A stretch of DNA of 37,815 nt from the NCBI RefSeq assembly GCF_002104795.1, contig NZ_NCXO01000041.1, forward strand, positions 1 to 37,815, given 5' to 3'. This document shows positions 23,820 to 31,558 of this stretch, piece after piece. The position numbers and the translations under genes are program-made. Numbering within the stretch: the stretch's first letter is position 1; each line of letters opens with the position of its first letter. The notes beneath the pieces are model-generated. The model was not told the origin of the DNA. It made no database searches and was given only the letters and a program-made list of their open reading frames with translations. The stretch is from Mycolicibacillus koreensis. Lineage in GTDB: Bacteria; Actinomycetota; Actinomycetes; Mycobacteriales; Mycobacteriaceae.

Positions 23820-23825
23820 ATCGTA
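23820..23825 (-). promoter_or_regulatory. Possible -10 of the L,D-transpeptidase gene
   Basis: On the minus strand TACGAT fits TANNNT and would give a leader of about 40 nt before ATG 23771. No clear -35 is present. Confidence 0.3.
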
Positions 23826-23938
23826 GGCGATGACGCGACAGCAAATCACATCCACGTAATTGCAATTCGGTCAATTCTTCGTCAAAAGTTCGTCGCTTTT
23901 GCTGTTAACGCTGCCCGTCCCGTGGTGCCCTCCGGTCG

Positions 23939-23956
23939 CGGCGACCTCCGTCGCCG
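23939..23956. other. Hairpin-forming dyad in intergenic region
   Basis: CGGCGAC, loop CTCC, GTCGCCG: a perfect 7-bp GC-rich stem with a 4-base loop. No T-run follows on either strand. It could be part of a structured leader or sRNA. Confidence 0.5.
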
Positions 23957-24219
23957 ATGTTTGTGCAGTTCATCGTTCATTTTCGAAAAGAACCCGGGCA
24001 CCGGAACGGCGTGGGGGAATCACGGTCGTGTCGCGATCTGGCCGCGAAGAGATCCGTATTCGACAAATAAACGGTCACGGCGGGGATTGGCCTGGTCTCG
24101 TTTCGGAAACCAATTCGACCGGGCTCTGGCCCTGAGAATTGACTGCGCGCTACGTTCCCTGGGCTGACGTTGTCATCCACCGTGTTCGCGGTGTTTCTCT
24201 CACTAACCCAGGAGCCTTG

Positions 24220-24672
24220 GTGATCGGTCGAGTCAACCAGGTGATGGTGGCTGGTGCCGGATGCGCACTGGCCATCGCCGTTGCCCCCGGCGCCGCCGCG
24301 GCCCCGCTGCCCACCGGCGGCCCGGTCTGCGCCGAGACGGTCGAGCTGGCCGCAGCCGGATGCCCGCCGGCGGCCGCAGTCGTCCCGCACGCAGCGGCGG
24401 TCGCGGCGGCCGGTGGTCTGCCCGGCCCGCCGCTGGCCCCGCCGCCGCCGGTGCCGCTCGCGCCGCCGCCGGTGGTCCCGCCGGTGCCGCCGTTGGCCCC
24501 GCCGGTTCCGGTGGTTCCGGTGGCCCCTCCGGTCGCCGCGGCGGCGCCCGCCGCGGCACCGGGTGCGGTACTGGCCGACGCCTCCGCGCCGGCCGGCAAG
24601 GGCGTGCCCACCAACCCGTCCCCCGACGACGTGCCCGATCTGGTGGTTCTTCCCGGCCCGCCGCTGTCATAG
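24220..24672 (+). CDS. Pro/Ala-rich exported protein
   Basis: GTG 24220 gives 150 residues; AGGAG at 24210-24214 lies 5 nt upstream and decides this start over an upstream one at 24139. The signal peptide, VIGRVNQVMVAGAGCALAIA then VAPGAAAAP, is followed by a short segment with two Cys (GPVCAETVELAAAGCPP). A Pro/Val/Ala low-complexity tract follows (PPPPVPLAPPPVVPPVPPLA-like), then a short acidic tail (PSPDDVPDLVV). I recognise no family. Such proteins are common in mycobacterial envelopes and may span the wall. It lies after the long gene-free region and 43 bp before the WS/DGAT gene, which has its own strong ribosome site. Confidence 0.65.
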   Translation: MIGRVNQVMVAGAGCALAIAVAPGAAAAPLPTGGPVCAETVELAAAGCPPAAAVVPHAAAVAAAGGLPGPPLAPPPPVPLAPPPVVPPVPPLAPPVPVVPVAPPVAAAAPAAAPGAVLADASAPAGKGVPTNPSPDDVPDLVVLPGPPLS

Positions 24673-24715
24673 TGGATGCCTGGCGCCGTGGGCACGCCGA
24701 TCGAGGAGGACCGCC

Positions 24716-26071
24716 GTGGAGTTGATCTCACCCACCGATGCGATCTTCCTGCTGGGGGAGTCCCGCGAGCACCCCATGCACGTCGGCGGGCTGCAACTGT
24801 TCCGGCCGCCACCCGGCGCGGGACCGGAGTTCGCCCGGGAGAGCTACGAGGCGCTGATCGCCAGCGAGGACTTCGAGCCGACCTTCCGTAAACGCCCCGC
24901 CACCCTGCTCGGCGGTATCAGCCCGATCGGCTGGATCTACGACGACGACGTCGACATCGACTATCACGTGCGCCGGGTGGCGCTGCCCACCCCCGGGCGG
25001 GTGCGAGACCTGCTCGAACTGACCTCGCTGCTGCACGGCAGTCTGCTCGACCGGCACCGGCCGCTGTGGGAGACTCACTTCATCGAAGGCCTGCGCGACG
25101 GTCGGTTCGCCGTCTACGTCAAGGCCCATCACGCGTTGATCGACGGGGTGTCGGCGCTCAAACTGATGCAGCGCGCCCTGACCAGCGACCCCGACGACCC
25201 GGCGATGCGGGCGCTGTGGAGCCTGCCGCGGCGGCGCTCCGGCGGCGGCGGGCGCTCACGGTTGCAGGCGCTGACCGATGCGCTCGGCGCGACGATGGCG
25301 CTGGGTCCCTCAACGGTGAGTCTGGCGCGGGCGGCGCTGGTCCAGCAGCAGTTGACGTTGCCGTTCGCGGCACCGCGCACCATGTTCAACGTCAAGATCG
25401 GGGGTGCGCGCCGGGTCGCCGCGCAGTCCTGGCCGCAGGACCGGCTCAAGGCGATCAAACAGGTCACCGGCGCCACCCTCAACGACGTCGTACTCGCCAT
25501 GTGCGCCGGCGCACTGCGCGCCTACCTCGCCGAGCAGCACGCGCTGCCGGACACCCCGCTGGTCGCGATGGTGCCGGTGAGCCTGCGCACCGAGGCGGAG
25601 GCCGACGCCGGCGGCAACATGGTCGGCACGATCCTGTGCAACCTGGCCACCGACCTGCCCGACCCGGCGGACCGGCTGACCGCGATCAGCGCCTCGATGC
25701 GGGACAACAAGAAGGTCTTCGCCCAGTTGCCGCGACTGCAGGCGCTGGCACTCTCCGCGATGAACATCGCGCCGCTGGGCCTGGCCGGCATCCCCGGCTT
25801 CGTGTCGTCGGCGCCGCCGCCGTTCAACGTGGTGATCTCCAATGTGCCCGGCCCCACCACACCGCTGTACTGGCGCGGGGCCCGCCTGGACGGCAACTAT
25901 CCGCTCTCGATCGCCCTGGACGGTCAGGCGCTCAACATCACGCTGACCAACACGGCCGGCAACCTCGATTTCGGGCTGGTCGGCTGCCGGCGCAGCGTGC
26001 CGCACCTGCAGCGTCTGCTCAAACACCTCGAGACGGCGCTCGCCGAGCTCGAGCGCGCCGTCGGGTCCTGA
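24716..26071 (+). CDS. tgs2: Wax ester synthase/diacylglycerol acyltransferase (Tgs2-like)
   Basis: This 451-residue WS/DGAT joins acyl-CoA to diacylglycerol or long-chain alcohols, making storage triacylglycerol or wax esters on the inner face of the membrane. The catalytic HHALIDG motif is at about residues 138-144 in VKAHHALIDGVSALKLM. N-terminal SPTDAIFLLGESREHPMHVGG, PLWETHFIEGL, and C-terminal NVVISNVPGP and YPLSIALDGQALNIT are family signatures. GTG 24716 is supported by AGGAGG 6 nt upstream. The adjoining Nudix gene matches the Rv3734c/Rv3733c neighbourhood, which is why I name it tgs2; M. tuberculosis has many paralogues, so the exact name is less certain than the family. Confidence 0.88.
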   Translation: MELISPTDAIFLLGESREHPMHVGGLQLFRPPPGAGPEFARESYEALIASEDFEPTFRKRPATLLGGISPIGWIYDDDVDIDYHVRRVALPTPGRVRDLLELTSLLHGSLLDRHRPLWETHFIEGLRDGRFAVYVKAHHALIDGVSALKLMQRALTSDPDDPAMRALWSLPRRRSGGGGRSRLQALTDALGATMALGPSTVSLARAALVQQQLTLPFAAPRTMFNVKIGGARRVAAQSWPQDRLKAIKQVTGATLNDVVLAMCAGALRAYLAEQHALPDTPLVAMVPVSLRTEAEADAGGNMVGTILCNLATDLPDPADRLTAISASMRDNKKVFAQLPRLQALALSAMNIAPLGLAGIPGFVSSAPPPFNVVISNVPGPTTPLYWRGARLDGNYPLSIALDGQALNITLTNTAGNLDFGLVGCRRSVPHLQRLLKHLETALAELERAVGS

Positions 26072-26087
26072 CCGCCACCCGACGACG

Positions 26088-26573
26088 ATGCCCGTCCTCA
26101 GCGCCGGCCTGCTGCTGTACCGGGGCGCCGGGCACGGCGTGGAGGTGCTGCTCGCCCACCCCGGCGGGCCGTTCTGGGCGCACCGCGACGACGGGGCGTG
26201 GACGGTGCCCAAAGGCGAGTACAGCGTGGGCGAGGATCCCTGGGCGGCGGCGCAGCGGGAGTTCACCGAGGAGGTCGGGCTGTCCCCGCCGGCGGGACCG
26301 CGCACCGACCTCGGGGAGTTCCGCCAGCCCAGCGGCAAACGCCTGACGGTGTTCGCGGTCGCCGCCGACCTCGACATCACCGACGCGCACAGCAACACGT
26401 TCAGCCTGGAGTGGCCGCCGAGATCGGGGCAACACCGGCTGTTTCCCGAGGTCGACCGGGTCGGCTGGTTCCCGCTGCCGCAGGCCCGCGTCAAGCTGCT
26501 GCGCGGGCAGCGCCCCGTGCTGGACTGTTTGCTGGGACGGTGCGGCCGCGGCGGCGCTTCGGACGGTCAGTAG
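26088..26573 (+). CDS. Nudix hydrolase, Rv3733c-like
   Basis: This is a 161-residue Nudix protein. The Nudix box is complete: G-x5-E-x7-REFTEEVGL beginning at KGEYSVGEDPW, about residues 42-64, which binds Mg2+ for diphosphate hydrolysis. LLLYRGAGHGVEVLLAHPGGPFW and AWTVPKGE precede it. The SAGLLLYR-type N-terminus and PEVDRVGWF-type ending resemble the NTP pyrophosphohydrolase group with an RNA 5'-end or (d)NTP clean-up role; the substrate is not decided. It starts 16 bp after the tgs2 stop and is probably co-transcribed. Its end overlaps the convergent exported-protein gene by 7 bases. Confidence 0.88.
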   Translation: MPVLSAGLLLYRGAGHGVEVLLAHPGGPFWAHRDDGAWTVPKGEYSVGEDPWAAAQREFTEEVGLSPPAGPRTDLGEFRQPSGKRLTVFAVAADLDITDAHSNTFSLEWPPRSGQHRLFPEVDRVGWFPLPQARVKLLRGQRPVLDCLLGRCGRGGASDGQ

Positions 26574-27103
26574 GCCCAGCTGCCGGTCGGGCTGACCACG
26601 AAACCGTGCTCGCCGTAGTGGCGATCCGGCGGGTCCGGGGTGTCCGGTGCCCAACTGTCGGGTTTTTCGGCTCGACAGATCAACTCGGCCTCGGTGGGCA
26701 CCGCGCACACCACCCCGTTGCCGGCGGCGATCTTGGTGCCGGTCGGCAGCAGCCGCGCGGCCATGTCGGGGGGCGGCTGCCCTCCGGTGGTGCTGAACGC
26801 GCCGGGTTTGGTCAGCGACACCGCCACCGTGTCGGCGGCCGGGTCTATGCCCGCCACCGCTCCGGTGCAGTACACGCCCAGATCCGGAATGAGGCTGTCG
26901 CGGCAGGTCAGCCCGCCCGGCGTGACGAACAGCCACCCCGATCCGCTCGGGTGGGCGCCCCGCACCTCGAAGTCGCTCGGCTCGACCGCGGGGTAGACGT
27001 CCGGGTCGGGGAAGCCGTCGGGGGCCGCCGCGGTCACCGCCGGCCACCCGACACCGGCGGCGGCGAGCACCGCCGCCGTCACCAATCCGGGCATGCCACG
27101 CAT
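26567..27103 (-). CDS. Small exported protein of unknown function
   Basis: This is a 178-residue secreted protein. Residues 1-28 are a typical signal peptide (MRGMPGLVTAAVLAAAGVGW, cut after TAAA). The mature part has four Cys visible as pairs (GGLTCRD and VYCTGAV; VVCAVPTE and LICRAEK), suggesting two disulphides in a small beta-rich domain. The protein ends in GEHGFVVSPTGSWAY. The arrangement resembles a class of mycobacterial secreted proteins with FxTPxGxxxC segments, for which no function is established. ATG 27103 is preferred over GTG 27109 because TACCGT lies 6 nt upstream of it. Confidence 0.7.
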   Translation of the reverse strand: MRGMPGLVTAAVLAAAGVGWPAVTAAAPDGFPDPDVYPAVEPSDFEVRGAHPSGSGWLFVTPGGLTCRDSLIPDLGVYCTGAVAGIDPAADTVAVSLTKPGAFSTTGGQPPPDMAARLLPTGTKIAAGNGVVCAVPTEAELICRAEKPDSWAPDTPDPPDRHYGEHGFVVSPTGSWAY

Positions 27104-27109
27104 GGGCAC

Positions 27110-27115
27110 ACGGTA
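27110..27115 (-). promoter_or_regulatory. -10 hexamer of the exported-protein gene
   Basis: Minus-strand TACCGT sits 6 nt before ATG 27103; this fits a leaderless start and overlaps the alternative upstream GTG. Confidence 0.45.
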
Positions 27116-27132
27116 GCTGCCGGGGCGGGGAA

Positions 27133-29286
27133 ATGCCGCGTCTTCCCGCCGCGCCTCCCGGATCCGGCCGGTCTGCGCCCCTAAACTTTCTTGCCGACCG
27201 GGCAGGAGGGCTACGGCGTATCGGCGAGAACCAGAACGCCGGTCAGCGGACCGGCCGGACCGAGCCGGCCGGGGGATTTCCCCAGCCGGCGCGCTTTGCT
27301 GCGCGCAGCGGCGCGGGCCGTCGGCACTTCGGGGCCCGCAGCTCGATTCCCGCCCTCGACGGCATCCGGGCGATCGCGGTGGCGCTGGTGCTGCTCGACC
27401 ACGGCGGGATCCCGGGCCTGTCCGGGGGCTTCATCGGGGTCGACGTCTTCTTCGTGCTCAGCGGGTTTTTGATCACCTCGCTGCTGCTCGACGAGATCGG
27501 CCGCACCGACCGCGTCGACGTGCCCGGCTTCTGGGTGCGTCGCGCCCGGCGTTTGCTGCCCGCCCTGCTGGTGATGGTGCTGGTGGTGGCGTTCGCCCGC
27601 GACCTGTTCCCCCCCGACGCGGTGCTGCGGTTGCGCGACGACGCCGTCGCCGCCTTCTTCTGGATGGCGAACTGGAACTTCATCAGCCAGCAGAGCGACT
27701 ACTTCACCTCCGGCGGCAACGCCTCACCGCTGCAGCACACCTGGTCGCTCGGCGTCGAGGAGCAGTACTACTTCCTGTGGCCGCTGCTGGTGATCGGGGT
27801 GGGCTCGCTGGTGGCGGCCCGGGCCCGTCGTCGCCGCTGGGTCACCCACGGCACGGTCCGCCTGGCGGTGCTGGTGGTCGCCGGGGTGGGGGTGATCGCC
27901 TCGGCCACTGCCGCGGTGCTGCTGGCCGGGCACACCTCGGTGGACCGCATCTACTTCGGGACCGACACCCGGGTGCAGGCGCTGCTGTTGGGTGCGGCGG
28001 CCGCCGCCCTGGTGGTGCAGGACTGGTCGGCGCTGGTGCGCCGCCCCGCGGTGCCGCGGTCGCGCTGGGGCACCCGCACCGCCGCGGTGCTGCCGGTGCT
28101 CGGCCTGGCCGGGCTGGGCGCCGCCGCGCACTTCGCCGCCGGCACCGCCGAGCAGTTCCGGTGGGGGGCGCTGACCGCGGTCGCGGTGGCCGCCGTGCTG
28201 GTGGTCGCCCCGGTGGCGCTGCATCAGCGCAGCCCGGTGGCCCGGCTGTTGGCGCTGCGGCCCCTGGTGGCGCTCGGGACGGTGTCCTACGGGGTGTACC
28301 TGTGGCATTGGCCGCTGTTTCTGCTGCTCAACGGGGAGCGCACCGGCCAGACCGGTGGGACACTGTTCGCGCTGCGCTGCGCGGCGACGCTGGCGGCGGC
28401 GATCGCGTCGTGGTGGCTGATCGAACAACCGATCCGGCGCTGGCGCCCGGCGAGTGTGCCGCTGCTGCGGCTGGCGGCGGCCACCGTGGGTACCGCGGTG
28501 GCGGTGACGGTGCTGGTGGTGCCGACCGAGGCCACCCCCAGCGGCCCCACCGAGGTGTCGGCGGTTGCGGCGATGAGTCCGGCGGCGTCCGCCCCGCCGC
28601 CCACCCGGTCGCCGGCGCGGCACCGCGACCCGCGCCGCCCGCACACCGTCTCGGTGTTCGGTGACTCCATCGGCGCCTCGCTGATGGAGTACCTGCCGGC
28701 CACTCCGGGGATGACGTTCATCGACCACACCGTGATCGGGTGCAGCATCGTGCGCGGCGGGCCCTACCGGTACTCGGGCAAGGTGCTCGACCAGAAAGCC
28801 GAGTGCGACCAGTGGCCGACCCGCTGGGCCCGCCAGATCGCCACCGACCAGCCCGACGTGGCGTTGCTGGTCATCGGCCGCTGGGAGACCGTCAACCGGG
28901 TCATCGAGGGTGAGTGGACCCACATCGGCGACCGGGCGTTCGACGCCTATCTCGAAGGGGAACTCACCCGGGCGGTGCGCACCCTCACCGCCGGCCGAAC
29001 CCGGCTGGTGATCACCACCCTGCCGTACAGCAAATACGGGGAGAAGCCCGACGGCAGCCTGTACCCGGAGGATCAGCCCGAACGGGTCAAGCAGTGGAAC
29101 GCGCTGCTGCACAAGGTGGTCGGCAAGCGCCGCGACGTCCGCCTGCTCGACCTGAACAAGAAGCTCAGCCCCACCGGCCGCTACACGGTCACCGTCGACG
29201 GCATCAAGGTCCGCAGCGACGGGGTGCACCTGTCCGCGCCGGGGGTGGCCTGGCTGACCCCGTGGCTGGTGGCCGGGGTGCGCTGA
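27133..29286 (+). CDS. Acyltransferase-3 membrane protein with SGNH domain (OafA-like)
   Basis: This 717-residue protein O-acylates an envelope glycan or glycolipid. The acyltransferase-3 domain (about 72-430, ten or so helices) has IPALDGIRAIAVALVLLDHG with catalytic His, FIGVDVFFVLSGFLIT, RRARRLLPALL and HTWSLGVEEQYYFLWPL. A Pro/Ala linker leads to an extracytoplasmic SGNH domain with Ser512 in FGDSIGASL and Asp696/His699 in SDGVHLS. Related mycobacterial proteins include Rv0111 and Rv1565c; the substrate here is unknown. Residues 1-70 are an odd Arg/Gly/Pro-rich cytosolic lead. ATG 27133 is the only standard in-frame start before the domain. Confidence 0.87.
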   Translation: MPRLPAAPPGSGRSAPLNFLADRAGGLRRIGENQNAGQRTGRTEPAGGFPQPARFAARSGAGRRHFGARSSIPALDGIRAIAVALVLLDHGGIPGLSGGFIGVDVFFVLSGFLITSLLLDEIGRTDRVDVPGFWVRRARRLLPALLVMVLVVAFARDLFPPDAVLRLRDDAVAAFFWMANWNFISQQSDYFTSGGNASPLQHTWSLGVEEQYYFLWPLLVIGVGSLVAARARRRRWVTHGTVRLAVLVVAGVGVIASATAAVLLAGHTSVDRIYFGTDTRVQALLLGAAAAALVVQDWSALVRRPAVPRSRWGTRTAAVLPVLGLAGLGAAAHFAAGTAEQFRWGALTAVAVAAVLVVAPVALHQRSPVARLLALRPLVALGTVSYGVYLWHWPLFLLLNGERTGQTGGTLFALRCAATLAAAIASWWLIEQPIRRWRPASVPLLRLAAATVGTAVAVTVLVVPTEATPSGPTEVSAVAAMSPAASAPPPTRSPARHRDPRRPHTVSVFGDSIGASLMEYLPATPGMTFIDHTVIGCSIVRGGPYRYSGKVLDQKAECDQWPTRWARQIATDQPDVALLVIGRWETVNRVIEGEWTHIGDRAFDAYLEGELTRAVRTLTAGRTRLVITTLPYSKYGEKPDGSLYPEDQPERVKQWNALLHKVVGKRRDVRLLDLNKKLSPTGRYTVTVDGIKVRSDGVHLSAPGVAWLTPWLVAGVR
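27182..27187 (+). promoter_or_regulatory. -10-like hexamer inside the acyltransferase 5' end
   Basis: TAAACT fits TANNNT but lies 49 bp inside the annotated gene, with AGGAGGG at 27205-27211 after it. If active, translation would need to start downstream of 27193, yet no ATG, GTG or TTG is in frame until within the membrane domain. Confidence 0.25.
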
Positions 29287-29308
29287 GCCGTCGTTGCGGA
29301 AACGGGCG

Positions 29309-29324
29309 CCCGGAGGCCCCCGGG
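29309..29324. terminator. Hairpin between convergent acyltransferase and K+ channel genes
   Basis: CCCGG, loop AGGCCC, CCGGG lies at the meeting point of two gene ends (29286 and 29326). It could end both transcripts, but lacks a T-run, so confidence is low. Confidence 0.3.
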
Positions 29325-29325
29325 T

Positions 29326-31059
29326 TCAGTCCCGGCGATGCCACCGGTCGGTCAACCACGACCACAGCCACGTCGTCGGGACCTCCCGGCCGGTGGCCAC
29401 GTACTCCAGGGTGGCCGGGTAGTCGCAGACCTGGCGCACCTGGGTGAGCCCGTCGGGTTTGCCGACCAGCAACACCTGATCGGCCAGTGTCAGGGCGGTG
29501 TCCTCGCCGGGTAAGAACATCGGCTCACCGTCGCGCAGCAACACCAGTGCGCCCAGCGGCAGCATGGTGTCGCGGTCGTCGGGCCGGCGCAGCAGATCCC
29601 CGATGGTCAGGGGCCGGCCCGCCGAGAGCCACGCCACGATCGCCGGGGCGTGCGCGGGGGAGATGGTGACGATGTCGCGCTGCGGGGTGCGGCTGCCGCA
29701 ACGCTCCCGCAGGTGATCGCGGGCCTCGACCGCCCACTGCTCGTCGCGGCCGAACACGTGGTCGACGAACCGCAAAAACACCGGGGTGAGGATCCGGGCG
29801 AGCACCTCGCGGGCCACCATGTCGGTGGCGATGTAGACCGAGTCGATCTGCAGCGCCTCCAGCAGTGACTTCTTGGTGGACGCCTGCTGGCGGACCACCA
29901 CGTAGACGTCGGGGTTGGCCAGCCGCGCCTGCTCGGCCAGCGCGATGTTGGCGGTGTCGTCGCCGGTCGCGGCGATGAACCCGACGACGTCGGCGACATC
30001 GGGGGCGCCGTCGGACGGATCGACGACGTCGACGGTGAGCCCGCTGGCTCCCAGATCGCGCAGCACGTCGGCGGCGAAGCGCTCCTCGGCGCAGACCACC
30101 CACCGGCCGGAGTCCAAGCCGGTGCGCACCGGGGGGAGCTCTTCCTCGTCGTTGTCCATCAGCCAGCGCAGCAGCTGATGGTTGACCGGGCGGTGGATCG
30201 ACAGGGCCAGGTAGTCGCCGAACCGGTCGTCGGGATTGATCGCCGCGCCCGGCGCGAAATGCTCGATGCGGGCCTGGATGCGCACGTCTCCGCAGCGGGC
30301 GAACACCGGCAGCCCCGGACGCAGCAACGCCACGGTCATCACCACCGCGAGGTTGGCGGTGTCGTCCTCGGTCAGCGCCAGGACGCCTTCGCAGTCCCGA
30401 TGCCCCAGCCCGGCCATCCCCAACACCGCCGGCACCGCGGCGTCACCTTCCACCGCGGGCACATCGAAGCTGAGCTGCGCGGCCAGCACCGACTCGACGC
30501 GGGACTCCCGGTTGTCCACGACGACGAACCGGTGGCCGAGCCCGTCGAGTTCGGCGCCGATCGCCCGGCCCGCCTGACCGTAGCCGGCGACGATGACGAA
30601 CGGCTCCACCAATCGGCGCACCTGGCGGCGGAACCGCTGGGCGGCGATCGCGTCCTGAAACGCCGCGTCGTTCACCAGGGAGAAGAACACCCCGATGGCG
30701 TAGGCCCAGCTGATGACCACCAGATAGATCGACATCGACAGCCACATCCGCTGCGGATAGCTGAAGGCGTGCGGAACCTCGCTGTAGCCGACCGTGGTGA
30801 CGGTGATCGTCATCTGATAGAACGCGTCGAACACCGTGAGCCGGTAGGGGTTTCCGGCCGCGTCGATGCCGGGCATCAGCATCAGCCCGCCGGTGCAGAA
30901 ACTGAAGTTGGTGATCAGCACGATCAGCGGCGCGCGCATCCGCCGCATCAGCAGGAAGATCACGTCGGTGGTGCCCACCGTCGTCGGGACCCGCACCGGC
31001 ATCAGCCGGGGGCGGCGGCGCCGGCCCCAGAATGCCAGCAGGTGCACCGGGTTGGGCAT
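29326..31059 (-). CDS. Potassium channel with two RCK (TrkA-N) modules
   Basis: This 577-residue channel subunit has two membrane helices around a pore loop (about residues 42-135). The K+ selectivity filter TTVGYSE is at 88-94. The first RCK/TrkA-N domain follows (FVIVAGYGQAGRAIGAELDG, with FVVVDN), then an HRPVNHQLLRWLM hinge. A second TrkA-N module follows (WVVCAEERFAADVLRDLG..VVDPSDG) with TrkA-C-like ending (GALVLLRDGEPMFLPGED, LADQVLLVG). Such channels assemble as tetramers in the plasma membrane and are gated by nucleotides or ions. The second RCK lacks a clean GxGxxG, so it may be structural. It follows the DUF6394 gene by 3 bases. Confidence 0.88.
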   Translation of the reverse strand: MPNPVHLLAFWGRRRRPRLMPVRVPTTVGTTDVIFLLMRRMRAPLIVLITNFSFCTGGLMLMPGIDAAGNPYRLTVFDAFYQMTITVTTVGYSEVPHAFSYPQRMWLSMSIYLVVISWAYAIGVFFSLVNDAAFQDAIAAQRFRRQVRRLVEPFVIVAGYGQAGRAIGAELDGLGHRFVVVDNRESRVESVLAAQLSFDVPAVEGDAAVPAVLGMAGLGHRDCEGVLALTEDDTANLAVVMTVALLRPGLPVFARCGDVRIQARIEHFAPGAAINPDDRFGDYLALSIHRPVNHQLLRWLMDNDEEELPPVRTGLDSGRWVVCAEERFAADVLRDLGASGLTVDVVDPSDGAPDVADVVGFIAATGDDTANIALAEQARLANPDVYVVVRQQASTKKSLLEALQIDSVYIATDMVAREVLARILTPVFLRFVDHVFGRDEQWAVEARDHLRERCGSRTPQRDIVTISPAHAPAIVAWLSAGRPLTIGDLLRRPDDRDTMLPLGALVLLRDGEPMFLPGEDTALTLADQVLLVGKPDGLTQVRQVCDYPATLEYVATGREVPTTWLWSWLTDRWHRRD

Positions 31060-31062
31060 CGG

Positions 31063-31452
31063 CTAGCGGCGACGCCGGAACGACGCCGTCTCCACCACCA
31101 GCAACGTCACCGAGACGATGTTGGCCAGCAGCGCCCCGCCCGACAGTGACACCACACTGGCGGTGGCGTGACGGTCCAACCCGTAGCTGGAGACCTGGGT
31201 GGCGAAGACCCACATCGCGGCGGCGGCGGCCAACTGCAGCAGCGCCACCAGGCTGGTCGCCAGGTGCACCGCGCCCAGCTGGGTGCGATCGCCGAACTTC
31301 AGCACCGTGGTGATCAGCGCGACGACGAGCGCGAGAAACAACTCCCAGGGATTGTGGATGGTGGGATCACCGATGTCGCCGACGAAGAAGCCGAAATTCA
31401 ACGTCGCGGCCAGCAGCACGAAGAAGCCGAACACCACCTTCTCGAGATTCAC
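31063..31452 (-). CDS. DUF6394 family membrane protein, partner of the K+ channel
   Basis: This 129-residue membrane protein has about four helices (KVVFGFFVLLAATLNFGFFVG; LFLALVVALITTVLKFG; TSLVALLQLAAAAAMWVF; GALLANIVSVTLLVVETASF in outline). The opening MNLEKVVFGFFVLLAATLNF matches my memory of DUF6394. The family function is unknown. GTG 31452 is supported by a TAGGCT -10 element 6 nt upstream. The stop is 3 bases before the channel ATG, so the two proteins are translated together; an accessory or assembly role for the channel is inferred from that alone. Confidence 0.8.
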   Translation of the reverse strand: MNLEKVVFGFFVLLAATLNFGFFVGDIGDPTIHNPWELFLALVVALITTVLKFGDRTQLGAVHLATSLVALLQLAAAAAMWVFATQVSSYGLDRHATASVVSLSGGALLANIVSVTLLVVETASFRRRR

Positions 31453-31458
31453 ACCGGC

Positions 31459-31464
31459 AGCCTA
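31459..31464 (-). promoter_or_regulatory. -10 hexamer of the DUF6394/K+ channel operon
   Basis: Minus-strand TAGGCT lies 6 nt before GTG 31452, consistent with a leaderless mRNA. Confidence 0.5.
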
Positions 31465-31545
31465 TCCGGGCACGCCGGCCGCGGGCGGCTGTTCGCGCCG
31501 GTCAGCCGGTCCGCCGGTTCGGCGCCCCCTCGGCGGTTCGTCGGC

Positions 31546-31551
31546 CACAAT
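31546..31551 (+). promoter_or_regulatory. ligC: Possible -10 of ligC
   Basis: CACAAT ends 7 nt before ATG 31559, one base off TANNNT; it fits a leaderless start. Confidence 0.35.
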
Positions 31552-31558
31552 CGGTGAG

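Larger units (their letters stand above)
23772..24219. other. 448-bp intergenic region, lower GC, no supported gene
   Basis: This divergent spacer separates the transpeptidase gene and the Pro/Ala-rich exported protein. It is visibly richer in A/T than its surroundings. The open frames across it lack the high third-position GC of real genes here, so I reject them. It holds a strong hairpin at 23939-23956, a TTTTCGAAAA palindrome at 23980-23989, a possible minus-strand -10 at 23820-23825 and a possible plus-strand -10 TACGTT at 24151-24156. It may carry a long 5' leader, an sRNA or extended regulatory sites. Confidence 0.6.

Noticed and set aside
23939..24060. Possible c-di-AMP (ydaO-type) riboswitch before the exported-protein gene
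   Set aside because: Some GGGGGAA-like and GAACCCGGGC-like pieces are present, but the conserved core could not be aligned in the right order.
23808..24167. Open frame of 119 codons on the plus strand in the intergenic region
   Set aside because: Third-codon-position GC is low, unlike every real gene here, and there is no ribosome site, family match or -10 element.
24428..24560. Pro-rich tract as a PE/PPE protein
   Set aside because: There is no PE or PPE N-terminal motif; a signal peptide is present instead and composition is simple Pro/Ala/Val.
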